Positions 14,911 to 21,855 of a stretch of 22,893 nucleotides of DNA are shown one piece after another. The position numbers and the translations under genes are program-made. The stretch is from an uncultured Lachnospiraceae bacterium (GTDB lineage Bacteria > Bacillota > Clostridia > Lachnospirales > Lachnospiraceae), in NCBI GenBank assembly GCA_937916415.1, contig CALGGH010000128.1, positions 1-22,893 on the forward strand. Reading direction: 5' to 3'. The stretch's first letter is position 1; each line of letters opens with the position of its first letter. The notes under the pieces were generated by a model. The model saw only the letters and a program-made list of their open reading frames with translations. It had not been told where the DNA came from and searched no databases.

Positions 14911-15350
14911 CAAATGCAGTAATCTCCGAGCTTTTGTTGTTCTCCGTTCCACTCGACGAGATCAGCCAGCGTGATGGAATCGGCAGCCTGATTGATGGCA
15001 TCCGTCAGGATCCTCCATACTCTCACCGTGACGCATCCGGCCTCGCGGTCACAATCAGGACCGTCGGGACTGATGCAGTCGACCAGGGAGAGGTCTCCCT
15101 CCGTCACCCTCAGTATGTCGCCCACGGTATAATCCGCGGGATCACGCCTGAGCAAATATCCCCCCTGCGAACCCCTGATGGACTGAACCAGGCCGGACTT
15201 GCCGAGCATGGATATGATCTGCTCGAGATATTTCTCAGAAATGTCCTGTCTGCGCGCTATGTCCTTGAGCGTCACTGGTTCACCCGTATTGTACGTGGCC
15301 AGGTCCAGCATCAGCCGGAGCGCATATCTGCCTTTGGTAGAAACCTTCAT
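14910..15350 (-). CDS. iscR: Rrf2-family regulator, IscR-like
   Basis: The product has 146 residues. The N-terminal winged helix (KGRYALRLMLDLA, DISEKYLEQIISMLGKSGLV, RGSQGGYLL) is typical of the Rrf2 family. Three cysteines, Cys92, Cys100 and Cys106, follow in a C-x7-C-x5-C arrangement close to that of IscR, which holds a [2Fe-2S] cluster and adjusts Fe-S assembly genes to demand. CymR, the cysteine regulator of Bacillus, is related but lacks these cysteines, so IscR is the better call. It sits between cysK and iscS, with AAGGGA before the ATG. It probably regulates its own operon. Confidence 0.9.
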   Translation of the reverse strand: MKVSTKGRYALRLMLDLATYNTGEPVTLKDIARRQDISEKYLEQIISMLGKSGLVQSIRGSQGGYLLRRDPADYTVGDILRVTEGDLSLVDCISPDGPDCDREAGCVTVRVWRILTDAINQAADSITLADLVEWNGEQQKLGDYCI

Positions 15351-15367
15351 AATCTTTCCCTTATGTC

Positions 15368-16306
15368 TTATCCTCTGGTAAAAAGCGGGGTGGAAAGGTA
15401 TCTGTCTCCAGAATCGGGAAGTATGACTACGATATTCTTTCCCGCATTTTCAGGTCTCTGGGCAAGTATCTGGGCAGCCTTGAGTGCAGCGCCTGAGGAT
15501 ATGCCCACGAGGATGCCCTCCGTTACGCCGAAGCTCCTGCCCTCGGCAAAAGCGTCCTCATTCTCTATGGTGATGATCTCGTCATAAATCTTGGTATCAA
15601 GCGTATCCGGTACGAAGCCGGCTCCGATTCCCTGGATCTTGTGTGCTCCGGGGGTACCCTTGGAAAGGACGGGGCTGCCTGCGGGTTCAACCGCAACTAC
15701 GTATACGTCGCTCTTCTTTTCCTTGAGGAAGGAGCCTATGCCGGTGATGGTTCCGCCGGTGCCGACGCCTGCAACGACAATGTCCACCTGGCCGTCAGTC
15801 TGCTCCCATATCTCGGGACCGGTCGTAGCCTTGTGCACTGCCGGATTGGCAGGATTCACGAACTGTCCGAGGATCACCGCGCCGGGCGTGGATTCCTTGA
15901 GTTCCTCAGCCTTGGCTATGGCTCCCTTCATGCCCTTGGATCCCTCGGTAAGAACCAACTCGGCACCGTATGCCTGCAGGAGGTTACGGCGCTCCACGCT
16001 CATGGTATCGGGAAGGGTAAGTATCGCACGATAACCCTTGGCCGCTGCCACCGATGCGAGGCCGATGCCCGTGTTGCCGCTGGTGGGCTCGATGATGGTT
16101 CCGCCGGGCTTAAGTATTCCCTTTGCCTCGGCATCCTCGATCATGGCCTTGGCGATGCGGTCCTTAACGGATCCGGCAGGATTGAGATACTCCAGCTTGG
16201 TCAGGATCTTAGCGTTCTTAACGCCTGCTGCCTCCGCATATCTGTCTGCCTGCAGCAAAGGTGTCTTGCCTATCAGTTCGGTTACGCTTTTCTTGATTTC
16301 TCCCAT
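15368..16306 (-). CDS. cysK: Cysteine synthase A (O-acetylserine sulfhydrylase)
   Basis: The product has 312 residues. It is a PLP enzyme that makes cysteine from O-acetylserine and sulfide. The PLP lysine is in NPAGSVKDR (Lys48), the substrate loop is TSGNTG (75-80) and the phosphate-binding GTGGTITG is present. The C-terminus ends TPLF, close to the usual form of the family. A frame opens at 16324 in the AGGAGG of the ribosome binding site itself, so the ATG at 16306 is the true start. It is the first gene of the operon with iscR and iscS, so cysteine supply and sulfur mobilisation are expressed together. Confidence 0.96.
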   Translation of the reverse strand: MGEIKKSVTELIGKTPLLQADRYAEAAGVKNAKILTKLEYLNPAGSVKDRIAKAMIEDAEAKGILKPGGTIIEPTSGNTGIGLASVAAAKGYRAILTLPDTMSVERRNLLQAYGAELVLTEGSKGMKGAIAKAEELKESTPGAVILGQFVNPANPAVHKATTGPEIWEQTDGQVDIVVAGVGTGGTITGIGSFLKEKKSDVYVVAVEPAGSPVLSKGTPGAHKIQGIGAGFVPDTLDTKIYDEIITIENEDAFAEGRSFGVTEGILVGISSGAALKAAQILAQRPENAGKNIVVILPDSGDRYLSTPLFTRG

Positions 16307-16341
16307 GATTATACTCCTCCTCATCTGTTTTGTACAGTTTT

Positions 16342-16422
16342 CCCGTAGTCTATGCGGGTATTCCGGCCATCCGCCACCCTATGCGGATGATCCGGTTTTT
16401 TATTTCCCACTTATTCAGTGGG
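16342..16422 (-). promoter_or_regulatory. Hairpin-rich 5' leader of cysK
   Basis: Three hairpins lie between the predicted start site and the cysK ribosome binding site. They are CCCACT/AGTGGG (16406-16422), ATCCGC/GCGGAT with outer CCGG/CCGG (16363-16395) and CCCG/CGGG (16342-16358). The leader is about 125 nt. On the plus strand the middle hairpin is followed by six T, so it could also stop antisense transcription. A GGGTGG occurs but not a full T-box sequence. Confidence 0.45.
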
Positions 16423-16436
16423 TTAACTATGAATTG

Positions 16437-16465
16437 ATTATATGGCGTTTATTTTACCTTGTCAA
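16437..16465 (-). promoter_or_regulatory. Consensus promoter of cysK-iscR-iscS
   Basis: On the minus strand the -35 TTGACA (16465-16460) and the -10 TATAAT (16442-16437) are 17 nt apart, both perfect. The predicted start lies near 16430. Such a strong core implies control by repression or through the leader. Confidence 0.85.
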
Positions 16466-16508
16466 TCCCTTTTTGCAAAAATGCTTGACGTCCCTTTTTG
16501 CAAAAATG
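16466..16508. promoter_or_regulatory. Two 18-bp direct repeats with TTTTTGCAAAAA core, at the cysK promoter
   Basis: The same 18 bases, TCCCTTTTTGCAAAAATG, occur at 16466-16483 and 16491-16508, 25 bp apart start to start. The first abuts the -35. Each holds the 12-bp palindrome TTTTTGCAAAAA, also present at the tad promoter. The placement fits a regulator site or UP-like A-tracts. Between 16509 and 16628 there is only a 7-bp hairpin (16545-16565) without T-tract and no gene. Confidence 0.6.
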
Positions 16509-16628
16509 ATAAAAACGGGAAGTAATGAGAAGCATGCACAAGCGGGCAGGGGAAAGATCCCTGCCAGCGTGGCGTTTTGAGTAAAGAAGTCATTGAAATG
16601 CTACACCGGCCTGGCGGCCTTATCGCGC

Positions 16629-16659
16629 AAAAAAGAAACGCTGATCGACTCAGCGTTTC
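16629..16659 (-). terminator. Intrinsic terminator of the two-component operon
   Basis: Arms 16635-16644 (GAAACGCTGA) and 16650-16659 (TCAGCGTTTC) pair perfectly with a 5-nt loop. On the minus strand a run of six T follows directly. It begins 7 nt after the response regulator stop. Confidence 0.92.
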
Positions 16660-16666
16660 CGTGGCA

Positions 16667-17359
16667 TCATATCTTGAAGCGGTAGCCCACGCCCCAAATC
16701 GTTTCGACGTACTGCGGATTGGACGTGTCGACCTCGATCTTTTCACGTATCTTCTTGATGTGGACCGTGACCGTGGCTATGTCGCCTATGGATTCCATGC
16801 CCCATATGGTACGGAAAAGCTCGTCCTTGGTGTAGACGTGGTTAGGGTTTTCGGCCAGGAAGGTCAGCAGGTCGAATTCCTTGGTCGTGAAGGCTTTTTC
16901 CTCACCGTCAATATAGACCCTGCGGGCGGTCTTGTCTATCTTGAGTCCGCGGATCTCAATCACGTCATTGGGCTTGTGGCCGGCTCCGATGAGCCTTTCG
17001 TATCTGGCCATGTGAGCCTTGACCCTGGCCACGAGTTCAGAGGGGCTGAAGGGCTTGGTCATGTAATCGTCCGCGCCGAGCCCGAGGCCGCGTATCTTGT
17101 CGATGTCGTCTTTTTTGGCGGAAACTATGATGACCGGGATGTCCTTGCTCTCTCGGATCTTCTGACATACGTCGAATCCGTCGATGCCGGGCAGCATCAG
17201 GTCCAGTATCACGAGGTTGTAACCGGATTCAAGTGCCTGCTTTAATCCGGCCTCTCCGTCGGTTTCAATGCGCACCTCATAGCCTGACAGTTCGAGATAG
17301 TCACGCTCGAGATCCGCGATCTCCTGTTCGTCTTCGATTATCAAAATCCTGTTGTCCAT
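16667..17359 (-). CDS. OmpR-family response regulator
   Basis: The product has 230 residues. The receiver domain (1-120) has the acidic pair (Glu9, Asp10), the phosphorylated Asp53 in VILDLMLPG and Lys102 in TKPF. The DNA-binding winged helix (about 135-230) has FTTKEFDLLTFL and ends VETIWGVGYRFKI, typical of the OmpR/PhoB group. It lies 2 nt after the partner kinase gene. A GTG at 17365 is in frame but falls inside the ribosome binding site (AAGGAG), so the ATG at 17359 is used. The target genes are not evident; none of the promoters here carries an obvious tandem repeat typical of this family at the right place. Confidence 0.94.
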   Translation of the reverse strand: MDNRILIIEDEQEIADLERDYLELSGYEVRIETDGEAGLKQALESGYNLVILDLMLPGIDGFDVCQKIRESKDIPVIIVSAKKDDIDKIRGLGLGADDYMTKPFSPSELVARVKAHMARYERLIGAGHKPNDVIEIRGLKIDKTARRVYIDGEEKAFTTKEFDLLTFLAENPNHVYTKDELFRTIWGMESIGDIATVTVHIKKIREKIEVDTSNPQYVETIWGVGYRFKI

Positions 17360-17361
17360 GA

Positions 17362-18510
17362 TCACTCCTTTGCCTCCACGTATTTTCTGAGAACTATGTG
17401 CATGCAGGTGCCTTCACCTTCCTTGCTGGTGGCCCAGATGTATCCGCCATGGTCCTCGATTATCTTTTTGACTATGGACAGTCCGATGCCGCTGCCGCCC
17501 TGGGATGAGTTGCGGGAGGAATCCGTGCGGTAGAACCTCTCGAATATCCTGGCCAGGTCCTTGGGCGCTATGCCGCGGCCGTTGTCCTCTATCTCTATCC
17601 TGATGCTGTCCACCTCGTCAAGTATGCGGATGTCGATGATGCCGTCAGCCTTCTCGATGTACTTCACCGAGTTGCTGATGATGTTGTTGATGACGCGCTT
17701 CATCTGTTCGGGATCCGCTATGACCATGGTGCCGGGATCCAGGTAATTGGAATAATTCAGCCTGATGCCGCGGCTCTCGAGGTCCAGGCCCACCTCTTCC
17801 ACGCAGTCGCCGAAGTACTCGGCCACGTTGATCCGGTGAAAATTGTAAGGGATCCGGTTGGTGTCTATCCCCGCGTAGATCGTCAGTTCGTTGATCAGGC
17901 GGTCCATGTCATTGGCCTTGTTGTAAATGGTGCGGATGTAGCGCTCCATCTTTTCCGGGGTGTCGGCAACGCCGTCCATGATGCCCTCCACGTAGCCCTT
18001 GATGGATGTGATGGGCGTCTTGAGGTCATGGGAAATGTTGCTGACCAGCTCACGGTTGGCGCTCTCGTGGTCCATCATGTCATCACGGGATTCCTTGAGT
18101 CTGAGGCGCATGTCCTCATAATTGCTGACCATCGTGGATATCTCTCCGTTGCCCTCATAGGCACCCTTGTCGAGCTGATAGTCCAGGTCTCCCTCCGCGA
18201 CGTGCTGGAGCGCCGTGTTGATGTGCGAGATCGGGGCAAAGACCCCTTTCCACATCCACCGAGTGAGCAGTATGGCCGTGATCAGGAGTATTATCACGAA
18301 GGCAATGATTATCGTATGAATCACCGCCGGATCCACGGCCTTGTGAACCTCGTGCATGATGACGGCGGGAGGCGCGATGCCGCGGGCCACCGCCGGATCG
18401 GTCTTCGTGAGCATTATGGAACCGATCACGCAGAAAGCCACTCCGGTCATAAATATCGGGAGCGCTATGATCACGCAAAACGTGATTATCAGTCTGGTTC
18501 TGAGCTTCAT
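17362..18510 (-). CDS. Membrane sensor histidine kinase
   Basis: The product has 382 residues. Two membrane helices (about 8-33 and 63-84) enclose a very short outer loop of about 30 residues, followed by a HAMP domain (about 85-140). The kinase core has the H-box SNISHDLKTPITSIKG (His161), N-box NNIISNSVKY, G1 DNGRGIAP, F-box FERFYRT and G2 GSGIGLSIV. The small outer loop suggests it senses a membrane or cell-envelope signal rather than a soluble ligand. The ATG at 18510 has no Shine-Dalgarno sequence; TTAACA and GATAAA/TATAAA elements lie so close that the mRNA may be nearly leaderless. The gene order, kinase then regulator, is the reverse of the more common one. Confidence 0.94.
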   Translation of the reverse strand: MKLRTRLIITFCVIIALPIFMTGVAFCVIGSIMLTKTDPAVARGIAPPAVIMHEVHKAVDPAVIHTIIIAFVIILLITAILLTRWMWKGVFAPISHINTALQHVAEGDLDYQLDKGAYEGNGEISTMVSNYEDMRLRLKESRDDMMDHESANRELVSNISHDLKTPITSIKGYVEGIMDGVADTPEKMERYIRTIYNKANDMDRLINELTIYAGIDTNRIPYNFHRINVAEYFGDCVEEVGLDLESRGIRLNYSNYLDPGTMVIADPEQMKRVINNIISNSVKYIEKADGIIDIRILDEVDSIRIEIEDNGRGIAPKDLARIFERFYRTDSSRNSSQGGSGIGLSIVKKIIEDHGGYIWATSKEGEGTCMHIVLRKYVEAKE

Positions 18511-18570
18511 GTTTATAAGTTTATCACAATCACCGGAGCTTTTTTGTTAAAAAAGGATAAATACGGAGTG

Positions 18571-18599
18571 TTGAAAGCATAAAGAGGCGGAAATATAAT
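18571..18599 (+). promoter_or_regulatory. Promoter of the pseudouridine synthase gene
   Basis: TTGAAA (18571-18576) and TATAAT (18594-18599) are 17 bp apart. The predicted start near 18606 places the decayed repeat at 18603-18654 in the leader. Confidence 0.7.
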
Positions 18600-18602
18600 T
18601 AG

Positions 18603-18654
18603 TCAAAGAAAAATCCTACGCAAATTTTAATGTTTTATTTATGAACAGCTCCTT
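18603..18654 (+). repeat. Decayed half copy of the foldback element
   Basis: The stretch AAATCCTACGCAAATTTTAA then TTTATTTATGAACAGCTCCTTA matches, with scattered changes, the right end of the element at 21697-21852 (ATCCTTCGCAATTTGATCAG then TTTATTGACAGTTCCTAA). No partner terminal repeat is seen on the left side, so only one arm remains. Confidence 0.55.
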
Positions 18655-18680
18655 AATTGCATTCCGGAGGCGGATTTTTA

Positions 18681-19547
18681 ATGTACGTGAATGACGGACC
18701 AAACATCATATACGAAGACCCCCACGTCCTGGCCGTGCACAAGCCGGCGGGACTGGCCACCCAGACCTCGCGGGTGAGCGAACCCGACGTGGTGAGCCTC
18801 GTGGAAAGGCACCTGAGGGACGCCCGGGCCAATGCGGCGAAGTCCGGCAAAAAGGCATCAGGCACCCCGCACGTCAGCCTGATCAACAGGCTGGACCAGC
18901 CGGTGGAGGGAATAGTGCTGATGGCGCTGGATCAAAAGACGGCCGCCGCGCTTTCCGCCCAGCTGCGGGACGGCAGCATGGAGAAGCATTACCTGGCCGG
19001 CGTATTATTGTCAGGATCCGCGGACGCAAGTGCGCTGACGGCCGGCCCGGAGACCGGGGTCATCGTGACTCCGGGCTCATGCGTCCGCCTTAGCGACCAT
19101 GTTTTTTTTGACAAAAGAAACAACACGTCCGGCATCGTAAGCCCTGATCATCCTGACGCCAGACCAGCCGAGCTGGAATACAGGATCCTCGAGATTATGA
19201 CCCCTCCGGGATCATGCTCCCCGACTCCGGGAGAAATGACGGCTCCGGCCAGTGACGCAAGTCCGGGCGGATCCGGTGCGATACGCATTGCCCTGGCCGA
19301 CGTAAGGCTGATCACCGGACGTCACCATCAGATCCGCGTGCAGATGGCCAATGCGGGGATGCCGCTGCTCGGAGACCGCAAGTATGCTCCGGAATGTGTA
19401 CGAAAAGTAAACAAGTTGTTAAATATATCTGAAATCTGCCTGTGCGCGTGCGGATTAACCTTTACTCATCCTGTCTCAAATGATAAAATGACATTGCGAG
19501 TCAAACCACAAGGCAAGTGGAACAAGCTATTTAGCTTCAGTTATTAG
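18681..19547 (+). CDS. RluA-family RNA pseudouridine synthase
   Basis: The product has 288 residues. The catalytic motif is INRLDQPVEGIVLMAL with Asp72, and the C-terminal substrate motif is GRHHQIRVQMA, as in the RluA/RluC/RluD branch that isomerises uridine to pseudouridine in ribosomal or transfer RNA. There is no S4 domain at the N-terminus. A Pro/Gly/Ser-rich insert lies at about 170-200, before the C-terminal motif. GGAGG precedes the ATG at 18681 by 10 nt; a TTG-opened frame at 18657 is only the leader. Which RNA it modifies cannot be told from sequence. Confidence 0.9.
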   Translation: MYVNDGPNIIYEDPHVLAVHKPAGLATQTSRVSEPDVVSLVERHLRDARANAAKSGKKASGTPHVSLINRLDQPVEGIVLMALDQKTAAALSAQLRDGSMEKHYLAGVLLSGSADASALTAGPETGVIVTPGSCVRLSDHVFFDKRNNTSGIVSPDHPDARPAELEYRILEIMTPPGSCSPTPGEMTAPASDASPGGSGAIRIALADVRLITGRHHQIRVQMANAGMPLLGDRKYAPECVRKVNKLLNISEICLCACGLTFTHPVSNDKMTLRVKPQGKWNKLFSFSY

Positions 19548-19589
19548 GCCTGTTGTTGGACGCTTCTTGCGACGTCTGGTGACAGGCCT
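19546..19589 (+). terminator. Long hairpin after the pseudouridine synthase gene
   Basis: AGGCCTGT (19546-19553) pairs perfectly with ACAGGCCT (19582-19589), with a further GACG/CGTC inside. It starts within the stop codon. No T-tract follows, so it may stabilise the mRNA end or stop transcription only weakly. Confidence 0.45.
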
Positions 19590-19670
19590 TCCCTATGCCA
19601 TCCACGTGCATGTATGTGCCTTATACGTCAAGCCACCACAAAACCATGAAAACCGTCAATTACGAATGCC

Positions 19671-19749
19671 ATAACTGTCGATAACTGTCGACCGGGCAAT
19701 GGCATAACTGTCGACCGGGCAATGGTATAAATGTCGACCGGGCAATGGC
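19671..19749. repeat. Tandem 23-bp repeats abutting the perR promoter
   Basis: Three full units of ATAACTGTCGACCGGGCAAT plus GGC begin at 19681, 19704 and 19727, with one or two base changes, preceded by a 10-bp partial unit at 19671. Each unit holds the palindrome GTCGAC. The last unit ends 3 bp before the -35 of the perR promoter. No spacers, so it is not a CRISPR array. The rest of 19590-19670 shows no gene. Confidence 0.88.
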
Positions 19750-19752
19750 ATA

Positions 19753-19794
19753 TTGACATGAGGGTGCATATGAATTAAAATAGTAATGATTACT
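19753..19794 (+). promoter_or_regulatory. perR promoter with overlapping Fur/PerR-type operator
   Basis: TTGACA (19753-19758) and TAAAAT (19776-19781) are 17 bp apart. Just after the -10 lies AGTAATGATTACT (19782-19794), a 6-1-6 palindrome like the half sites of Fur-family boxes, covering the predicted start site. Autorepression by the downstream gene product is likely. Confidence 0.7.
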
Positions 19795-19860
19795 GATTTA
19801 TCCATATTAACGTCAAAGCAAAAAGGACTTTGTCGTTTACTATATCTGAGGATATGCGAC

Positions 19861-20241
19861 ATGAAATTCTCGCGTCAGCGTGAAGCAATCAAAGAATTCA
19901 TGATGACCCGCAAGGATCACCCCACGGCGGATACGGTCTATACGCACATGCGTGAGGAGTTTCCCAACATTTCGCTGGGCACCGTATACCGCAACCTGCA
20001 GCTTCTGACCGACCTCGGCGAACTGCAGAAGGTCCGCGTGGGCGACGGGCTCGATCATTTTGATGCGGACACGAGCCTGCATTATCATTTTTACTGCAGG
20101 CAGTGCGGCGCCGTTATCGACATGGACATGGACTCCCTCGGGGAGATCAACGACATCGCGTCCAAGACTTTTGACGGCTGCATCGAGTCCCACAACCTGA
20201 CCTTCAGCGGCCTGTGCGGCAACTGCGTGATCAGGTCCTGA
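19861..20241 (+). CDS. perR: Fur-family regulator, PerR-like
   Basis: The product has 126 residues. The winged helix has RQREAIKEFM, HPTADTVY and ISLGTVYRNLQLL. The metal site region DHFDADTSLHYHFYCRQCG is followed by IDMD, giving candidates His20, Asp70, His74, His76 and Asp87 for the regulatory metal. Cys79/Cys82 and Cys119/Cys122 form the structural zinc site of PerR. PerR senses peroxide by metal-catalysed oxidation of histidine. The gene directly upstream of a rubrerythrin supports PerR over Fur or Zur. GAGGA lies 8 nt before the ATG at 19861; an upstream frame from 19786 includes the operator and is not the start. Confidence 0.9.
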   Translation: MKFSRQREAIKEFMMTRKDHPTADTVYTHMREEFPNISLGTVYRNLQLLTDLGELQKVRVGDGLDHFDADTSLHYHFYCRQCGAVIDMDMDSLGEINDIASKTFDGCIESHNLTFSGLCGNCVIRS

Positions 20242-20256
20242 GGATGGGCTTTATGG

Positions 20257-20305
20257 CGTTTTCTTAAGAAAATACCTTAGGTGTCAAGCTGCGGTCTTCC
20301 GCGGC
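20257..20305 (+). promoter_or_regulatory. perR-rbr spacer: palindrome and hairpin
   Basis: The spacer holds a perfect 14-bp palindrome, TTTTCTTAAGAAAA (20259-20272), and a hairpin GCTGCGG/CCGCGGC (20288-20305) with one wobble. No T-tract follows, and no convincing promoter was found. The palindrome could be a regulator site for rbr. Confidence 0.35.
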
Positions 20306-20335
20306 AAAATATATACACATATAGGAGGGTTAAAA

Positions 20336-20920
20336 ATGAAATACGTATGTTCTGTATGCGGATACGTTTATGAGGGGGACAATCCCCCCGCTGAGTGTCC
20401 CGTATGCCATGCCGGCAGCGACAAGTTCAAAGCAGTTGAGGGCGAGCTGACGCTGGCTGCCGAGCACGTGTTCGGAGTTTACGGCGAGACCGTCAAGAAC
20501 AATCCCGACGTGCCCGATGACGTCAAGCAGTACGTCTTTGATCAGCTCAAGTCCAACTTCGCCGGCGAGTGCTCAGAGGTAGGAATGTATCTGTGCATGG
20601 CCCGCGTGGCTCATCGCGAGGGCTATCCCGAGATCGGACTTTATTGGGAAAAGGCTGCTTACGAGGAAGCTGAACATGCAGCCAAGTTTGCGGAGCTCCT
20701 GGGCAGCGATCTGGAGTCCAACATGACCGATTCCACCAGGAAGAACCTGGCGTGGAGGGTTGACTGTGAGTTCGGCGCCACCTCCGGCAAGACCGACCTG
20801 GCTAAGTGCGCTAAGCAGTACAACCTTGACGCGATCCATGACACCGTGCACGAGATGGCTCGTGACGAGGCAAGGCACGGCAAGGCCCTCAAGGGACTGC
20901 TCGACCGCTATTTCAAATAA
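20336..20920 (+). CDS. rbr: Rubrerythrin with N-terminal rubredoxin domain (reverse rubrerythrin type)
   Basis: The product has 194 residues. Cys5, Cys8, Cys21 and Cys24 form a rubredoxin site at the N-terminus (CSVCGYVYEG, CPVCH). A ferritin-like diiron domain follows from about residue 37, with GECSEVGMY, EAEH (111-114) and DEARH (177-181) as iron ligands. The domain order is the reverse of classical rubrerythrin and matches the clostridial NADH peroxidase that reduces hydrogen peroxide to water in anaerobes. A strong AGGAGGG precedes the start. It lies 94 nt after perR on the same strand and is the expected PerR target. Its 3' end is only 9 bp from the convergent ATPase gene. Confidence 0.95.
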   Translation: MKYVCSVCGYVYEGDNPPAECPVCHAGSDKFKAVEGELTLAAEHVFGVYGETVKNNPDVPDDVKQYVFDQLKSNFAGECSEVGMYLCMARVAHREGYPEIGLYWEKAAYEEAEHAAKFAELLGSDLESNMTDSTRKNLAWRVDCEFGATSGKTDLAKCAKQYNLDAIHDTVHEMARDEARHGKALKGLLDRYFK

Positions 20921-20929
20921 GCCGGAACG

Positions 20930-21682
20930 TTAAGAATTATAGTTAGACAGAAACTGACGGGTCCTTTCCGCCCGGGGATTATCGATAACCTCGCGGGAAG
21001 GGCCTTTTTCCACGATCACGCCACTGTCCATAAAGATGCACTGATCCGCCACGTCGCGTGCAAAGGACATCTCATGCGTCACTATGATCATGGTCGTGTG
21101 ATTGTCGGCAAGCTCCCTGATGACCCTCAGGACCTCGCCGGTAAGCTCGGGATCCAATGCGCTGGTGGGCTCGTCAAAGCACAGGATGTCGGGATGCAGA
21201 GCGAGTGCCCTGGCTATCGCAACCCTCTGCTGCTGTCCTCCCGACAGCTGATGCGGATAGTTGCCCATTCTGTCGGAAAGCCCCATCTGGTCCAGCAGCT
21301 TCCTGCCTGCGGACACTATCTCATCTTCGTTTTTGCCCCCGGAAGCCAGCAGCGGCGCCAGCGTCACGTTGCCGAGCGCGGTATACTGCGGAAAGAGGTT
21401 AAAGGACTGAAAGACCATGCCAAAATGAGCCCTCCGCCTGCGAAGCTCGGACGCATCCGGAGCAGGCTCGTCAGCATCAAACACCTTGTCTCCCCTGACC
21501 AGGACCGATCCCGAATCAGGCGTCTCCAAAAAGGTAAGGCACCTGAGCAGCGTAGTCTTGCCGCTGCCCGACGATCCGATGATGGACAGGGACTCTCCCT
21601 CCTCCATCGAAAAGCTGATGCCTGAGAGTATCCGTGCGCTGCCAAAGCTCTTGCGTATGTCGTTTACTTCCAAAATGGGCAT
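20930..21682 (-). CDS. Polar amino-acid ABC transporter ATPase
   Basis: The product has 250 residues. Walker A is GSSGSGKT (36-43), the Q-loop is MVFQSFNLFP, the signature is LSGGQQQR, Walker B is ILCFDEPTSALD and the switch histidine is in VTHE. It belongs to the GlnQ/HisP group that powers uptake of polar amino acids. The frame opens at 21823 inside the foldback element, but GGGAG precedes the ATG at 21682 by 7 nt, so that is the start. The element lies between it and the permease gene, its partner. No intrinsic terminator is visible after the stop, where rbr converges. Confidence 0.95.
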   Translation of the reverse strand: MPILEVNDIRKSFGSARILSGISFSMEEGESLSIIGSSGSGKTTLLRCLTFLETPDSGSVLVRGDKVFDADEPAPDASELRRRRAHFGMVFQSFNLFPQYTALGNVTLAPLLASGGKNEDEIVSAGRKLLDQMGLSDRMGNYPHQLSGGQQQRVAIARALALHPDILCFDEPTSALDPELTGEVLRVIRELADNHTTMIIVTHEMSFARDVADQCIFMDSGVIVEKGPSREVIDNPRAERTRQFLSNYNS

Positions 21683-21696
21683 GGGTTCACTCCCTA

Positions 21697-21852
21697 AGGA
21701 ACTGTCAATAATTAATCTGATCATCTTGCTTGTCTGCTTTCCCGACAGCTGCGTCAGAAAGCCTCGCCGTAGCTCGCTACGGCTGCGTTTTCTTCCTTGC
21801 TGTCGGAAAATCATCCTTCGCAATTTGATCAGTTAATTTATTGACAGTTCCT
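21697..21852. repeat. Foldback (MITE-like) element, copy 2, inside the ABC operon
   Basis: The 156-bp element has terminal repeats AGGAACTGTCA (21697-21707) and TGACAGTTCCT (21842-21852). It folds back through CGACAGC...GCTGTCG and a central CCGTAGC/GCTACGG hairpin. It is inverted relative to the copy at 1780-1938. It starts 3 nt after the permease stop and ends just before the ATPase ribosome binding site, so without it the two genes would be less than 30 nt apart. Flanking TA-like bases suggest an AT target but no clear duplication is seen. Confidence 0.85.
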
Positions 21853-21855
21853 AAA

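Noticed and set aside
16342..16422. T-box riboswitch for cysK, suggested by a GGGTGG in the leader
   Set aside because: The full T-box sequence and a specifier loop are absent, and the leader of about 125 nt is too short for a standard T-box.
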